A DNA stretch of 64,000 nucleotides, taken from the NCBI GenBank assembly GCA_016716305.1, contig JADJWP010000002.1:2106501-2170500 (forward strand), given 5' to 3'. Each line of letters opens with the position of its first letter. Positions within the stretch are counted from its first letter, which is position 1. Below the pieces are notes generated by a model that searched no databases, was not told the DNA's origin, and worked only from the letters and a program-made list of their open reading frames with translations. This document shows positions 1 through 7,967 of this stretch, piece after piece. The DNA is from Chloracidobacterium sp. Its GTDB lineage: Bacteria; Acidobacteriota; Blastocatellia; Pyrinomonadales; Pyrinomonadaceae. A program made the translations under genes and the position numbers.

Positions 1-755
1 AGTCGCGAGATCTTTTCGATCGCTCGCCCGAGGGCATGAATCGCGCTTGTCCTGCCAAATTCCTTAAAGCTGTGACCGCCAGGGCCGCTGAACGTTACGC
101 GGTATCGATTGCTGCCGATCTCGCGCGTCACCAGGTCGTAGCCCGAGGCATCGAGAGCGATGAAGTTCGTGATCCGTCCCTTCAACTCTTCCGTGACCAG
201 ATGGCCGACACCGCGCAGATTCCCGAGCCCTTCTTCACCGACGTCGCCGACGAAGACGATGTTGTCGCGCGTTTCGATCTTCGCTTCATTCAACGCCCGA
301 ATGACCGCAAGCATCACAGCCAGACCGCGAGCGTCGTCGCCGATGCCCGGCCCGGTCAACAGATTGCCATTGCGTTTCACCTTTACATCTGTGCCCTCGG
401 GAAAGACCGTATCTAGATGAGCGGCTATCACGAGCGTCTCTCGCGGATCAGAGCCGGGACGCTCGCCGATGACATTTCCGGCCGCATCGATCCTAACCTT
501 CGAAAGCCCAAGCTCGCTGAAACGCCGCTTGTAATACTCGGCCCGCTTTCCTTCCTTGAACGTCGGTGCCGGAATCTCGGCCGTTCGGATCTGTTCCTCG
601 ATGGTCTCGGGCTCGATAGCCCTGATGAACTCAAGGGCCTTTCGAACCTTCGGCGAACGGACGATCTCATCAGGCGACTGGGCAGACACTGCCAGTGTTC
701 CGAGCGGTAAAAGCGCGAGCAGAGTCAAAACGATCATCTTCAAACCACGTACCAT
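1..755 (-). CDS. M20-family metallopeptidase, C-terminus cut by window edge
   Basis: Secreted zinc aminopeptidase/carboxypeptidase-like enzyme (M20/M25/M40, peptidase T-like). The first 251 codons are present and the frame stays open to base 1, so the C-terminal part lies outside the window. A hydrophobic signal peptide covers about residues 7-24, ending near AVSA-QS. Metal-ligand motifs are visible: AAHLDTVFPEG (His and Asp), GPGIGDDARG (bridging Asp) and GDVGEEGLGN (Glu-Glu), followed by GPGGHSF from the lid or dimerisation region. The ATG at 755 follows AAGAAG. A second ATG six codons in would also keep the signal peptide. It lies downstream of the TPR genes on the same strand. Exact substrate unknown. 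Confidence 0.85.
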   Translation of the reverse strand, partial: MVRGLKMIVLTLLALLPLGTLAVSAQSPDEIVRSPKVRKALEFIRAIEPETIEEQIRTAEIPAPTFKEGKRAEYYKRRFSELGLSKVRIDAAGNVIGERPGSDPRETLVIAAHLDTVFPEGTDVKVKRNGNLLTGPGIGDDARGLAVMLAVIRALNEAKIETRDNIVFVGDVGEEGLGNLRGVGHLVTEELKGRITNFIALDASGYDLVTREIGSNRYRVTFSGPGGHSFKEFGRTSAIHALGRAIEKISR

Positions 756-761
756 CTTCTT

Positions 762-863
762 TTATTCCGGGATCCCGACTCGTTTGACCAATTCCTTAAA
801 TCGCGGGTCGTCTCGCACGAAGTCCCAGGTTTTATTGACCCTTAGTTCGAGCAAGGGATCGCT
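762..863 (-). pseudogene. Fossil C-terminal tail of a third TPR/TolB-N paralogue
   Basis: Thirty-three sense codons and a TAA, with a TGA directly upstream. The translation ends VRDDPRFKELVKRVGIPE, clearly homologous to the C-terminus LRDDPRFKDLLRRMNLPE of the intact gene just upstream. The rest of the gene is gone. This is direct evidence that a third tandem copy once stood here. No start codon or ribosome-binding site is evident, so it is probably not expressed. Confidence 0.7.
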
Positions 864-873
864 TCATCAGGTT

Positions 874-2622
874 TTATTCCGGCAGATTCATCCGTCTCAG
901 GAGATCCTTAAATCGCGGGTCGTCGCGGAGGTCGTCGAAAAGCGGATCGACCCTCATTCGACCCATGTCCTCTTTTCTGGCAAAGCCTTTCTCTAGTGCG
1001 GCGAATGCCTTGTCCTTTTCGCCAAGTGCGCCATAGACGATGGCGGCATTCGCTCCATCGTACGCCCGGTCAGAACTGTACTCTGAAATGACCGCCTCCG
1101 CCTCGCTCCGGCGTCCGCTTTTTGCGTAGGCGTATCCACGAAAACGAGATAACAATCGCTGATTAGTTTCATCGCCCGGCCCTTTTTCGATTAACTCGAT
1201 CGCCTCGACGTATTTCTTATTCGCACAATAAGCGTAAACGAGCCAAAAACGGCCCGAGATAAAAGTAGGGTCGAGGTCGAAAGTCTTCTTGGCTTGGTCG
1301 AGTCCCAATTCGCTTTGCCTGTCAAAGAGATAAGCCCCGGCGAGGTTTGCCTGCATTATCAATGACATGGGCTCCAGGTCCACGGCCATCTTGATCTCTC
1401 GAACCGCATCACCGGTTCGGCCGGTCGATTGCAGGAAAAGCCCGTAAAAGTAGTGCGCTCTTGCATTGTTGGGATCGATCTCAAGTGCCTTTTTTAAAGC
1501 CACCTCAGCTTCCGGCCACTTCCATTCCAATCGAAACGCTGTTCCCATCGCCGTATGGGCTTCGGCGAGATTCGGGTCTATCTCGCCGGCCCTGACAGCC
1601 GCATTTTTTGCTCTGGAAATCCCCTCTTCGTAGGAAAAAGGAAGGAATGCGTTCCCGCTTCCGCTGCTATACGCATAGCTCATACCAACGTAGGCGAGGG
1701 CAAAGTTGGGGTCGAGCTTTATCGCCTGCTGGTAGAAATCGATGGCTTTCTCAAGGTCTTCTTTTGATCGTCTGGCGAGGTGATGCTGGCCTCTCAGATA
1801 AAGTTGATAGGCTTCGTTGTTGTCGGTGTATTTCTTCGCCAGCTTTTGCTCGCTTTCGCCCGAGAGTTTTATCTGTAGTTTGCCCACGATCTCGGTGACG
1901 ATCTCGCGTTGGGTGGTCAATAGTTCTGAGAGTTTCCGTTCATACTGCTCGCCCCATAGCGATTTGTTGGTGCGGGCATCCACAAGTTCGACCGTGATGT
2001 TCAGATTGTCGCCCCGCTTGGTAAGGCGTCCGGTCATCACCGCATCTACGCCAAGTTCGGAGGCGATCTCGGCAACGTCGGTCTCTTTCCCCTTGTAACG
2101 CATCACCGAACTCGTCGGGCTGACCCGCAGATCAGGGATCTGCGTCAGCCGAAAGATCACCGATTCCGCCAAACCGTCAGACAAATAATCCGTGTCGGCA
2201 TCCGAATTCCTATTCTCAAACGGCATCACGGCGATGGAATTGATCTGTTTAGAACCAGAGGCCGAGAAATATCGGTAGCCAAAGAATCCGCCAACCAGAA
2301 TAGCGATGGCCACCACCACAGCGGCAAGCGGCTTTGTTCGCCGAGCGGAAAAGCTGCGCTTTTCCGTCGAGTCATTTAAGGTCGTCTGAGGCTCCGCCTC
2401 CGCTCCTGTGCTTAGAATCGCGGTTTGTTCCGTAGTATGTATCTGCGCTCTCGTCTGCGCCTCCGCCGGAGCCGAAGTCTCGTGCAATATCGCCGTTGCC
2501 GGCTCATCCGTGTCACTCACGGGCACGGGTACCGACCCTTGAACGAGCGCAATTCCATCTTCGAGACAATACAGCAGCGTATCGTCGTAATAATCCCGTC
2601 TGCATTCAGGGCATCGTTTCAT
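874..2622 (-). CDS. Zinc-ribbon / membrane / TolB-N-like / TPR protein (copy 1)
   Basis: Predicted inner-membrane sensor or assembly protein of 582 residues. Order of parts: a short zinc ribbon (Cys4, Cys7, Cys19 followed by LEDG), a low-complexity linker, one membrane helix at about 99-117, a FlgO/TolB-N-like domain (SIAVMPFENR, then YLSDGLAESV, about 128-245), and TPR repeats to the end with repeated DPNFALAY and LDPNNARAH units. The first ~115 codons are nearly identical to the gene upstream, and only 6 bp separate the two, so they form one operon and arose by recent duplication or gene conversion. The class is very common in Acidobacteriota, where it is often annotated as adenylate-cyclase-like, although no cyclase domain is present. 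Function unknown. Confidence 0.8.
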   Translation of the reverse strand: MKRCPECRRDYYDDTLLYCLEDGIALVQGSVPVPVSDTDEPATAILHETSAPAEAQTRAQIHTTEQTAILSTGAEAEPQTTLNDSTEKRSFSARRTKPLAAVVVAIAILVGGFFGYRYFSASGSKQINSIAVMPFENRNSDADTDYLSDGLAESVIFRLTQIPDLRVSPTSSVMRYKGKETDVAEIASELGVDAVMTGRLTKRGDNLNITVELVDARTNKSLWGEQYERKLSELLTTQREIVTEIVGKLQIKLSGESEQKLAKKYTDNNEAYQLYLRGQHHLARRSKEDLEKAIDFYQQAIKLDPNFALAYVGMSYAYSSGSGNAFLPFSYEEGISRAKNAAVRAGEIDPNLAEAHTAMGTAFRLEWKWPEAEVALKKALEIDPNNARAHYFYGLFLQSTGRTGDAVREIKMAVDLEPMSLIMQANLAGAYLFDRQSELGLDQAKKTFDLDPTFISGRFWLVYAYCANKKYVEAIELIEKGPGDETNQRLLSRFRGYAYAKSGRRSEAEAVISEYSSDRAYDGANAAIVYGALGEKDKAFAALEKGFARKEDMGRMRVDPLFDDLRDDPRFKDLLRRMNLPE

Positions 2623-2628
2623 ATCATT

Positions 2629-4371
2629 CTATTCCGGCAGACCCATCCTTTTGAGCAGGTCTTTGAATCGCGGGTCGTCACGGAGCGGTTCGAATTGCAG
2701 TTCCCATCGGAACGTGTTCAGTCGGCTGTCGCGGTTTTGGAAGTCTTTCTCCAACCATTCAAAGGCTTTGTCCTTGTCGCCGAGCCCGGAATAGACAGCC
2801 GCCACTTCGTGGCCAGCCGCTATTTTTCGGGCGTATTTGTCTTCGAGCTCTTTCGCAACTGCCATCGCCTCGGCCCGCTTTCCGACAGCACCGTAAACAA
2901 AGCCGAGTTCGCTAAGTACCACATTTTGTCGATTGGTTAGTTCGACCGCCTTTTCCAAGGCTCTGACGGCCTCATCTTTTCGCCCGACTTTTAAGTACGA
3001 GAGTCCAAGATACTCGTATCCCCTACCGTAATTTGGATCCAGTTCTACGACCTTTAGGGACTTCCGGATACTTGCGTCGTGATCCCCCTGAACTTGGTAG
3101 ATCATCGAAATGTTGACGCCGATCGAAGGCGAAAGTGGATCAAGTTCCCCAGCCCGCATAATGATCTTTGCCGCCTCGTCATATCTTCCCTGGTTCTTCA
3201 GGAGGATCGAATACCAGTGATAAGCGGTAGCGTAGTTTGGATTGATCTCGATGGCTCGTTCGTATTCCTTTTCCGCTTCTGCCCATTGCCAGGTTTGGAC
3301 ATAAACAATTCCCAGTGTTGCATGCGGTTCTCCTAACTGGTCATCGATGGCGATCGCTCGTTCGGCGAAAGCCTTAGCCTGCGGCAGCGACTCGCTTGCC
3401 GGAGTTCCTGCGTATTCAGGAAGTATGGCGTAGCAGTCGGCTAGACCGGCGTAAGCGAGCGCAAAATTCGGGTCCAGGTCGGTCGCTGATTTGAACTCTG
3501 CGATCGCTTTCTTAATGTTCTCGGCCGTCCGCCGATTCCAGAAGGTTCGCCCTTTCAAGTACGCTTGGTAGGCTTCGTTATTTTCGGTGTATTTCTTGGT
3601 GATGCCCTTTGTGTCGCTGCCTGCGAGTTTCAGTTCCAGCTTTTGAGTGATCGTCGCTGCGATCTCTCGCTGAGTCGCGAGCAGATCGGCCAACTTGCGG
3701 TCGTACTGCTCGGCCCAAAGAACTCTGCCGGCCTTTACGTCGACCAGCTGAACGCTGATGTTCAGATTGTCACCGATCTGAGACAGTCTTCCAGTCATAA
3801 CCGCATCGACGCCGAGTTCGCTTGCTACCTTTGCTGCGTCGCTCGTCGTACCCTTATATCGCATTACCGAACTCGTCGGGCTTACCTTCAAATTCGGCAA
3901 CTGCGAAAGACGATATATAAGCGAATCAGCCAAACCATCCGACAGATACTCGGTATCGCCGCTGCCGCTGCGATTCTCAAACGGCATCACGGCGATGGAA
4001 TTGATCTGCGTGGAACTCGACGCTGAGAAATATCGGTACCCAAAGAAACCGCCGACCAAAACAGCAACAGCAACAACCGCGACCATCAGCGGCTTTGTTC
4101 GCCGAGCGGAAAAGCTCTGCTTTTCCGTCGAGCCGCCTAAATTCTCTTGAGGCCCCGCCTCCGCTCCTGTGCTTAGAATCGCGGTTTGTTCCGTAGTATG
4201 TATCTGCGCTCTCGTCTGCTCCTCCGCCGGAGCAGCCGTCGAGTGCAGGATCGCCGTCGCTGGCTCATCGGGCGATGGGACCGAGCCCTGAACGAGCGCG
4301 TTCCCGTCCTCCAGACAATACAGCAGCGTATCGTCGTAATAATCCCGTCTGCATTCAGGGCATCGTTTCAT
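2629..4371 (-). CDS. Zinc-ribbon / membrane / TolB-N-like / TPR protein (copy 2)
   Basis: Paralogue of the following gene, 580 residues. It has the same N-terminal zinc ribbon (Cys4, Cys7, Cys19), a membrane helix at about 96-113, a TolB-N/FlgO-like domain beginning SIAVMPFENR, and about seven TPR units (for example LDPNFALAYAGLADCY). It ends LRDDPRFKDLLKRMGLPE. It is the upstream gene of the pair and starts 58 bp after the exonuclease III stop, so it could be read through from there. The 5' third is almost identical to its partner at DNA level, while the TPR part differs strongly. That suggests partner specificity lies in the TPR region. Function unknown. Confidence 0.8.
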   Translation of the reverse strand: MKRCPECRRDYYDDTLLYCLEDGNALVQGSVPSPDEPATAILHSTAAPAEEQTRAQIHTTEQTAILSTGAEAGPQENLGGSTEKQSFSARRTKPLMVAVVAVAVLVGGFFGYRYFSASSSTQINSIAVMPFENRSGSGDTEYLSDGLADSLIYRLSQLPNLKVSPTSSVMRYKGTTSDAAKVASELGVDAVMTGRLSQIGDNLNISVQLVDVKAGRVLWAEQYDRKLADLLATQREIAATITQKLELKLAGSDTKGITKKYTENNEAYQAYLKGRTFWNRRTAENIKKAIAEFKSATDLDPNFALAYAGLADCYAILPEYAGTPASESLPQAKAFAERAIAIDDQLGEPHATLGIVYVQTWQWAEAEKEYERAIEINPNYATAYHWYSILLKNQGRYDEAAKIIMRAGELDPLSPSIGVNISMIYQVQGDHDASIRKSLKVVELDPNYGRGYEYLGLSYLKVGRKDEAVRALEKAVELTNRQNVVLSELGFVYGAVGKRAEAMAVAKELEDKYARKIAAGHEVAAVYSGLGDKDKAFEWLEKDFQNRDSRLNTFRWELQFEPLRDDPRFKDLLKRMGLPE

Positions 4372-4429
4372 TGAAACTCCTCGCGGCGTAAAAAATGCCA
4401 GGCTCCGTTGTCTCTATTCTGTCGGGCCA

Positions 4430-5200
4430 TCAAACGTCGAATTCTGCCAGGACCGGAGCGTGGTCGCTCGGTTTCTCCAGGCCGCGGGGCGATCGGTCGA
4501 TGATACAGTTTGTGCATTTTGCGGCAAGCGGCGGCGACGTCCATATATAATCGATCCGAAGGCCGCGGTTGCGCTGCCATGCACCTTCGCGATAGTTCCA
4601 CCACGAGAATTCTTGCGCGTCGCCGTTGATCTTTCGGAAAAGATCGACAAAGCCCCATTGCTTGACGTTGTACATCGCGGCCCGCTCGGTCTTTGTGAAA
4701 TGAAGCTTGCCGGTCCATTGCTCTACGCTCCAAACGTCGGCGTCGTCCATAGCGACATTGAAATCGCCGCAGAGCAGCACATCATTGTTAACGTCGCTCG
4801 TCGCATCAAAATAGCGCCTTAGCCGCATCAGCCAATCGAGCTTGAACGTAAACTTATCGGTACCGAGCTCGGTGCCGTTCGGGATATATGTATTGACTAT
4901 CCTGATCCCGTTTATGGTCGCCGCGATCAGACGTTTTGGCGATTCATCGTCGTCGTCGTCAAATCCTTTTTGAACGTCCTCGATCGGCAGTTTCGAAAGG
5001 ATCGCGACGCCGTTATACGATTTCTGCCCGAAGAATTCGGCCTCGTATCCGGCACTGTTTATTGCGTCGAGCGGAAAATTCTCATCGACGCATTTCGTTT
5101 CCTGCAGGCAGACGACGTCCGGAGCTGTGCGTTCGAGCCATTCAAGCAGCTGGGGCATGCGGACGTTGATCGAATTGACGTTCCAGGTGGCGATCTTCAT
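4430..5200 (-). CDS. xth: Exodeoxyribonuclease III (AP endonuclease)
   Basis: Base-excision-repair nuclease that cleaves 5' of abasic sites and has 3'-5' exonuclease activity. The 256-residue length fits the ExoA/Xth family. Motifs in order: MKIATWNVNSIN (metal-binding Asn), CLQETK (catalytic Glu), NTYIPNG, LCGDFNVA (Asp/Asn), WWNYR, LRIDYIW, and SDHAPV with the C-terminal catalytic Asp-His. The start is the ATG giving MKIATWN, the usual family N-terminus; the frame is open further upstream, but that part overlaps the methyltransferase. It lies 40 bp downstream of the DNA methyltransferase, probably co-transcribed. Confidence 0.95.
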   Translation of the reverse strand: MKIATWNVNSINVRMPQLLEWLERTAPDVVCLQETKCVDENFPLDAINSAGYEAEFFGQKSYNGVAILSKLPIEDVQKGFDDDDDESPKRLIAATINGIRIVNTYIPNGTELGTDKFTFKLDWLMRLRRYFDATSDVNNDVLLCGDFNVAMDDADVWSVEQWTGKLHFTKTERAAMYNVKQWGFVDLFRKINGDAQEFSWWNYREGAWQRNRGLRIDYIWTSPPLAAKCTNCIIDRSPRGLEKPSDHAPVLAEFDV

Positions 5201-5240
5201 TTGTTGATATCTTAACGGCTTTGCGCAATTGCGGGAAATA

Positions 5241-6167
5241 TTATTTGCCTGTCCGGCCTGCATTTCGCTCCCAAAAAACGCCATCGGCAAAGCCTTGTAT
5301 GCTCTTGTCGGTTTCGGCGAGTTCGAGACGTTTTGCGGCGAGGAGGCAAAATTCTTCGTCGGATTCGATGGCGGTAAAGTGGCGGCCGAGCTTTCGGGCG
5401 ACGACCGCGGTCGTGCCGCTGCCGGCAAAGGGGTCGAGGATGTGATCACCCTCATTGCTTGAGGCAAGAATGATCTTGGCGAGCAGCTTCTCGGGTTTCT
5501 GCGTCGGATGATCGGTGTTCTCCGGCATCGACCAAAATGGCACGGTGATGTCCGTCCAAATGTTCGAGGGGTGCGTGTCGCGAAATTTTCCTTCCTCGTC
5601 CCAGTCTTTAGGCTTGCCGTTTTCGCGATACGGGGCAAGCACCCGGCGACGCTGCTTTACCGCATCGAGGTTGAATGTGTACTCGCCCGAGACGGTAAAG
5701 AACCAGATATCCTCGGCCGCGTTCTTCCAGTTCGCCTTCGCCCCGCGACCCTTTTCGCGTTCCCACGTGATGCGGTTTCGCAGCGTGAAGTACCTTGAGC
5801 CGATGCGCTGTATTGCCGCCGCCGAACGCCAATCGCCGCAGATATAGATGCTCGCTGTTGCCTTGAGCAGCGGCACGCAGGTCTTTATCCATGAGTCGAG
5901 CCAAGATTCGTATTCGTCCGATGTCGATTGTTTGAACGCCTCTTTCCCGAACTTTTTCGTCAGGTTATACGGCGGATCGGCAAACAGCAGGTCGAAGGTA
6001 TCGGCCGGCATTTTTTTCAGCACGAGAAATGCGTCGCCATTGATGACGATGTCGCGCGCCGCGATCGTCTCTGTGGTCTTTGAAACGCGCCGAACATACC
6101 GCATATAGTGCTTCGATTCGGCAGGCCCCAAAGATATTGTACGGTTACGTGCAGCCCTTTTTGTCAT
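5241..6167 (-). CDS. Orphan DNA adenine/cytosine-N4 methyltransferase, beta class
   Basis: S-adenosylmethionine-dependent amino-methyltransferase for DNA, 308 residues. Catalytic motif IV DPPYNL lies at 64-69 and the SAM-binding motif FAGSGTT at 247-253. The order IV before I defines the beta class (as in CcrM and M.HinfI), and HPTQKPEKLL precedes motif I as expected. No restriction endonuclease is adjacent, so it is probably a solitary regulatory methyltransferase or a remnant of a system. It is divergent from the ATP synthase operon and upstream of exonuclease III. A later start at the Met at residue 22 (MRYVRR) is possible. Recognition sequence cannot be inferred. Confidence 0.88.
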   Translation of the reverse strand: MTKRAARNRTISLGPAESKHYMRYVRRVSKTTETIAARDIVINGDAFLVLKKMPADTFDLLFADPPYNLTKKFGKEAFKQSTSDEYESWLDSWIKTCVPLLKATASIYICGDWRSAAAIQRIGSRYFTLRNRITWEREKGRGAKANWKNAAEDIWFFTVSGEYTFNLDAVKQRRRVLAPYRENGKPKDWDEEGKFRDTHPSNIWTDITVPFWSMPENTDHPTQKPEKLLAKIILASSNEGDHILDPFAGSGTTAVVARKLGRHFTAIESDEEFCLLAAKRLELAETDKSIQGFADGVFWERNAGRTGK

Positions 6168-6363
6168 CGCTTTTCAAGAGTATACGCGGTCGTTATCAAA
6201 GTGAAGCGTGCCGAGTGGCTGATTTTCGCCGAACCCCGATTTTTACAACGCTGTGACGTTCAGGGGTCTCCTTGACCGTCAAAATCGCGCGTGATAGTCT
6301 CTAATGTTTTGAGAGTCGAACGATCGAAGCTCTTTATTTAACAGCTTTATTTTATAATCGCGT

Positions 6364-6813
6364 ATGTTTTTGCTGGCCTTTGCCGAATCGATCCAGCTTG
6401 TGCCGGACGGCACTCTTTTTATACATATCGCCCTGATCCTTCTGATGATCTGGGTGCTCAACCGTACGTTCTTCAAGCCGATCAACGCGATCCTCGAAAA
6501 ACGCTCGAAGCAAAAGGTCGGCCGCGGCGGCGAGGCCGAAGAGATCCTGCGCAACGTTGCCGATAAGCAAAAACAATACGAAAAAACGATGCTTGCGGCT
6601 CGCAGCGAAAGCTACGAGATGATCGAGAGCGAGCGGACAAAGGCCGTCGAGGAACGGCAGAGTGCGATCAGTGCGGCCCGGGCGGAAACGGCGGGCCTCA
6701 TCGCGAAGGAGAAAGAACTGCTCCGCGACGGGGTTGCCGAAGCCCGCGTCGAGATCGTCCGCGAGGCTCAGAAAATGGCCGAGAAGATCAGCGCAAACAT
6801 TTTGAAGGCATAG
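6364..6813 (+). CDS. ATP synthase F0 subunit b' (AtpF-type)
   Basis: Peripheral-stalk subunit of the F1F0 ATP synthase, 149 residues. One N-terminal membrane helix (about 17-36, LFIHIALILLMIWVL), then RTFFKPINAILEKRS and a long charged coiled coil to the end. It is the first gene of an operon and the stop is one base from the next start. A TATAAT hexamer at 6353-6358 lies only five bases before the ATG, so a promoter there would give a nearly leaderless message; this is uncertain. Having two different b-type genes in a row is the b'/b arrangement known from cyanobacteria and some other bacteria. Confidence 0.85.
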   Translation: MFLLAFAESIQLVPDGTLFIHIALILLMIWVLNRTFFKPINAILEKRSKQKVGRGGEAEEILRNVADKQKQYEKTMLAARSESYEMIESERTKAVEERQSAISAARAETAGLIAKEKELLRDGVAEARVEIVREAQKMAEKISANILKA

Positions 6814-6814
6814 T

Positions 6815-7384
6815 ATGTTGGCATCTTTTTTCAACCTGATATTCATTCTCGCCGCCGGTGCGTCCGCTGAGGGCGGATTCGCGGGTTTTTGGGAAAAATA
6901 TCTTAATTACCCCGGATTCGAGATCTGGAAGTTCGTGAATCTCGCGATCTTTGTCTCGGTCATCGTTTATCTTTTGAAACGGCCTTTGAGCGAGGCATTC
7001 AAAGCAAAACGCGAATCGATCAGGGCCGAACTCATCCGGGCAGAAGAAGAAAAGAAGGCCGCTCTTGCAAAGCTCACCGAGGCCGAAGCAAGACTTGCCG
7101 GCGTTGAGGCCGAGATCGAAGCAATAAAGAAAGAGGCCCGCGAAGAGATCGAGGCCGAAAAGCTGCGGCTCGCCGCTCAGGCCGAGGCAGAAGCCAAAAA
7201 GCTGCGTGAGCAGGCCGCCGGCGAGATCGTCCGCATCGGACAGGTCGCCCGCCTTGAACTTCGCCGTTTTGCGGTCGATGAGAGCCTTCGGCTTGCCGAA
7301 GAAAAGCTGCGATCGCAAATGACACCGGACGTAGATTCAAAACTCATCAAGTCAGGCATTCAGGCGATCGGAGGTTTGAACTAA
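6815..7384 (+). CDS. atpF: ATP synthase F0 subunit b
   Basis: Second b-type stalk subunit, 189 residues. A hydrophobic first stretch (a leader or first membrane segment), then the membrane anchor around FVNLAIFVSVIVYLLKRPL (about 40-58), and a long Ala/Glu/Lys-rich coiled coil that dimerises with b' and binds delta. One base separates it from the b' gene and one base from atpH. The extra N-terminal hydrophobic stretch makes it longer than the usual ~160 residues, typical of this phylum's b subunits as far as I know (inference). Confidence 0.88.
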   Translation: MLASFFNLIFILAAGASAEGGFAGFWEKYLNYPGFEIWKFVNLAIFVSVIVYLLKRPLSEAFKAKRESIRAELIRAEEEKKAALAKLTEAEARLAGVEAEIEAIKKEAREEIEAEKLRLAAQAEAEAKKLREQAAGEIVRIGQVARLELRRFAVDESLRLAEEKLRSQMTPDVDSKLIKSGIQAIGGLN

Positions 7385-7385
7385 C

Positions 7386-7928
7386 ATGAGTGTTGAGACC
7401 GTATCGCGTCGTTACGCAGCCGCCCTTGCAGACGTTGTCACGAAGTCGGGCGAATCCGAAAGCGTCCGGGCCGAGCTGAAGGGTTGGGAAGAGATGATCG
7501 CCTCCAACAACGATCTTTCGACCGCATTCCGCAACCCGGCGATCGCCCACTTGAGAAAAGAAGGCGTGCTCGAGGAATTGCTCAAGAGATCGAAGCCCTC
7601 CAGGACAACGGCAAATTTTCTTCGCATCCTGCTTCAGAACAGCCGCCTGACCGAGCTTTCTGAGATCAACGAGCGATTCGTTTCGGAACTCGAGGAGCGT
7701 GTCGGGATCGTTCATGCAGAGGTCTCGTCGGCACACGAGCTTTCGGACGAGCACAAGGCCGAGCTGAAATCGAACCTCGAAAAGCTCACCGGCAAGCAGG
7801 TCAAATTCGATTTTGAGATCAACAAAGATCTGATCGGCGGTGTCGTCGCACGGATCGGTTCGACCGTTTACGACGGTTCGGTCAGAACGCAGTTAGAACA
7901 TTTAAGAGAACAATTAATGCAGAAGTAG
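7386..7928 (+). CDS. atpH: ATP synthase F1 subunit delta
   Basis: Connects the peripheral stalk to the F1 head. The 180-residue length is normal. N-terminal helical domain starts SVETVSRRYAAALADV, and the family C-terminal signature is present as LIGGVVARIGSTVYDGSVR followed by a terminal helix. It follows atpF by one base and precedes atpA, as in canonical atp operons. Confidence 0.93.
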   Translation: MSVETVSRRYAAALADVVTKSGESESVRAELKGWEEMIASNNDLSTAFRNPAIAHLRKEGVLEELLKRSKPSRTTANFLRILLQNSRLTELSEINERFVSELEERVGIVHAEVSSAHELSDEHKAELKSNLEKLTGKQVKFDFEINKDLIGGVVARIGSTVYDGSVRTQLEHLREQLMQK

Positions 7929-7957
7929 TCTGAGAACGCCTTCAGGCATTTTCGGAC
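7928..7957 (+). promoter_or_regulatory. Intercistronic hairpin between atpH and atpA
   Basis: A 14-bp stem beginning at the last base of the atpH stop codon (GTCTGAGAACGCCT) pairs with AGGCATTTTCGGAC through a two-base apex, with two G-U pairs and one mismatch. It ends ten bases before the atpA ATG. There is no following T-run, so it is not an intrinsic terminator. A role in mRNA processing, stability or subunit stoichiometry is only inference. Confidence 0.4.
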
Positions 7958-7967
7958 TCATAAATTT

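Noticed and set aside
36..710. Plus-strand open frames across 36-710
   Set aside because: They are antisense to the M20 peptidase, whose minus-strand frame carries clear metal-binding motifs and a signal peptide.
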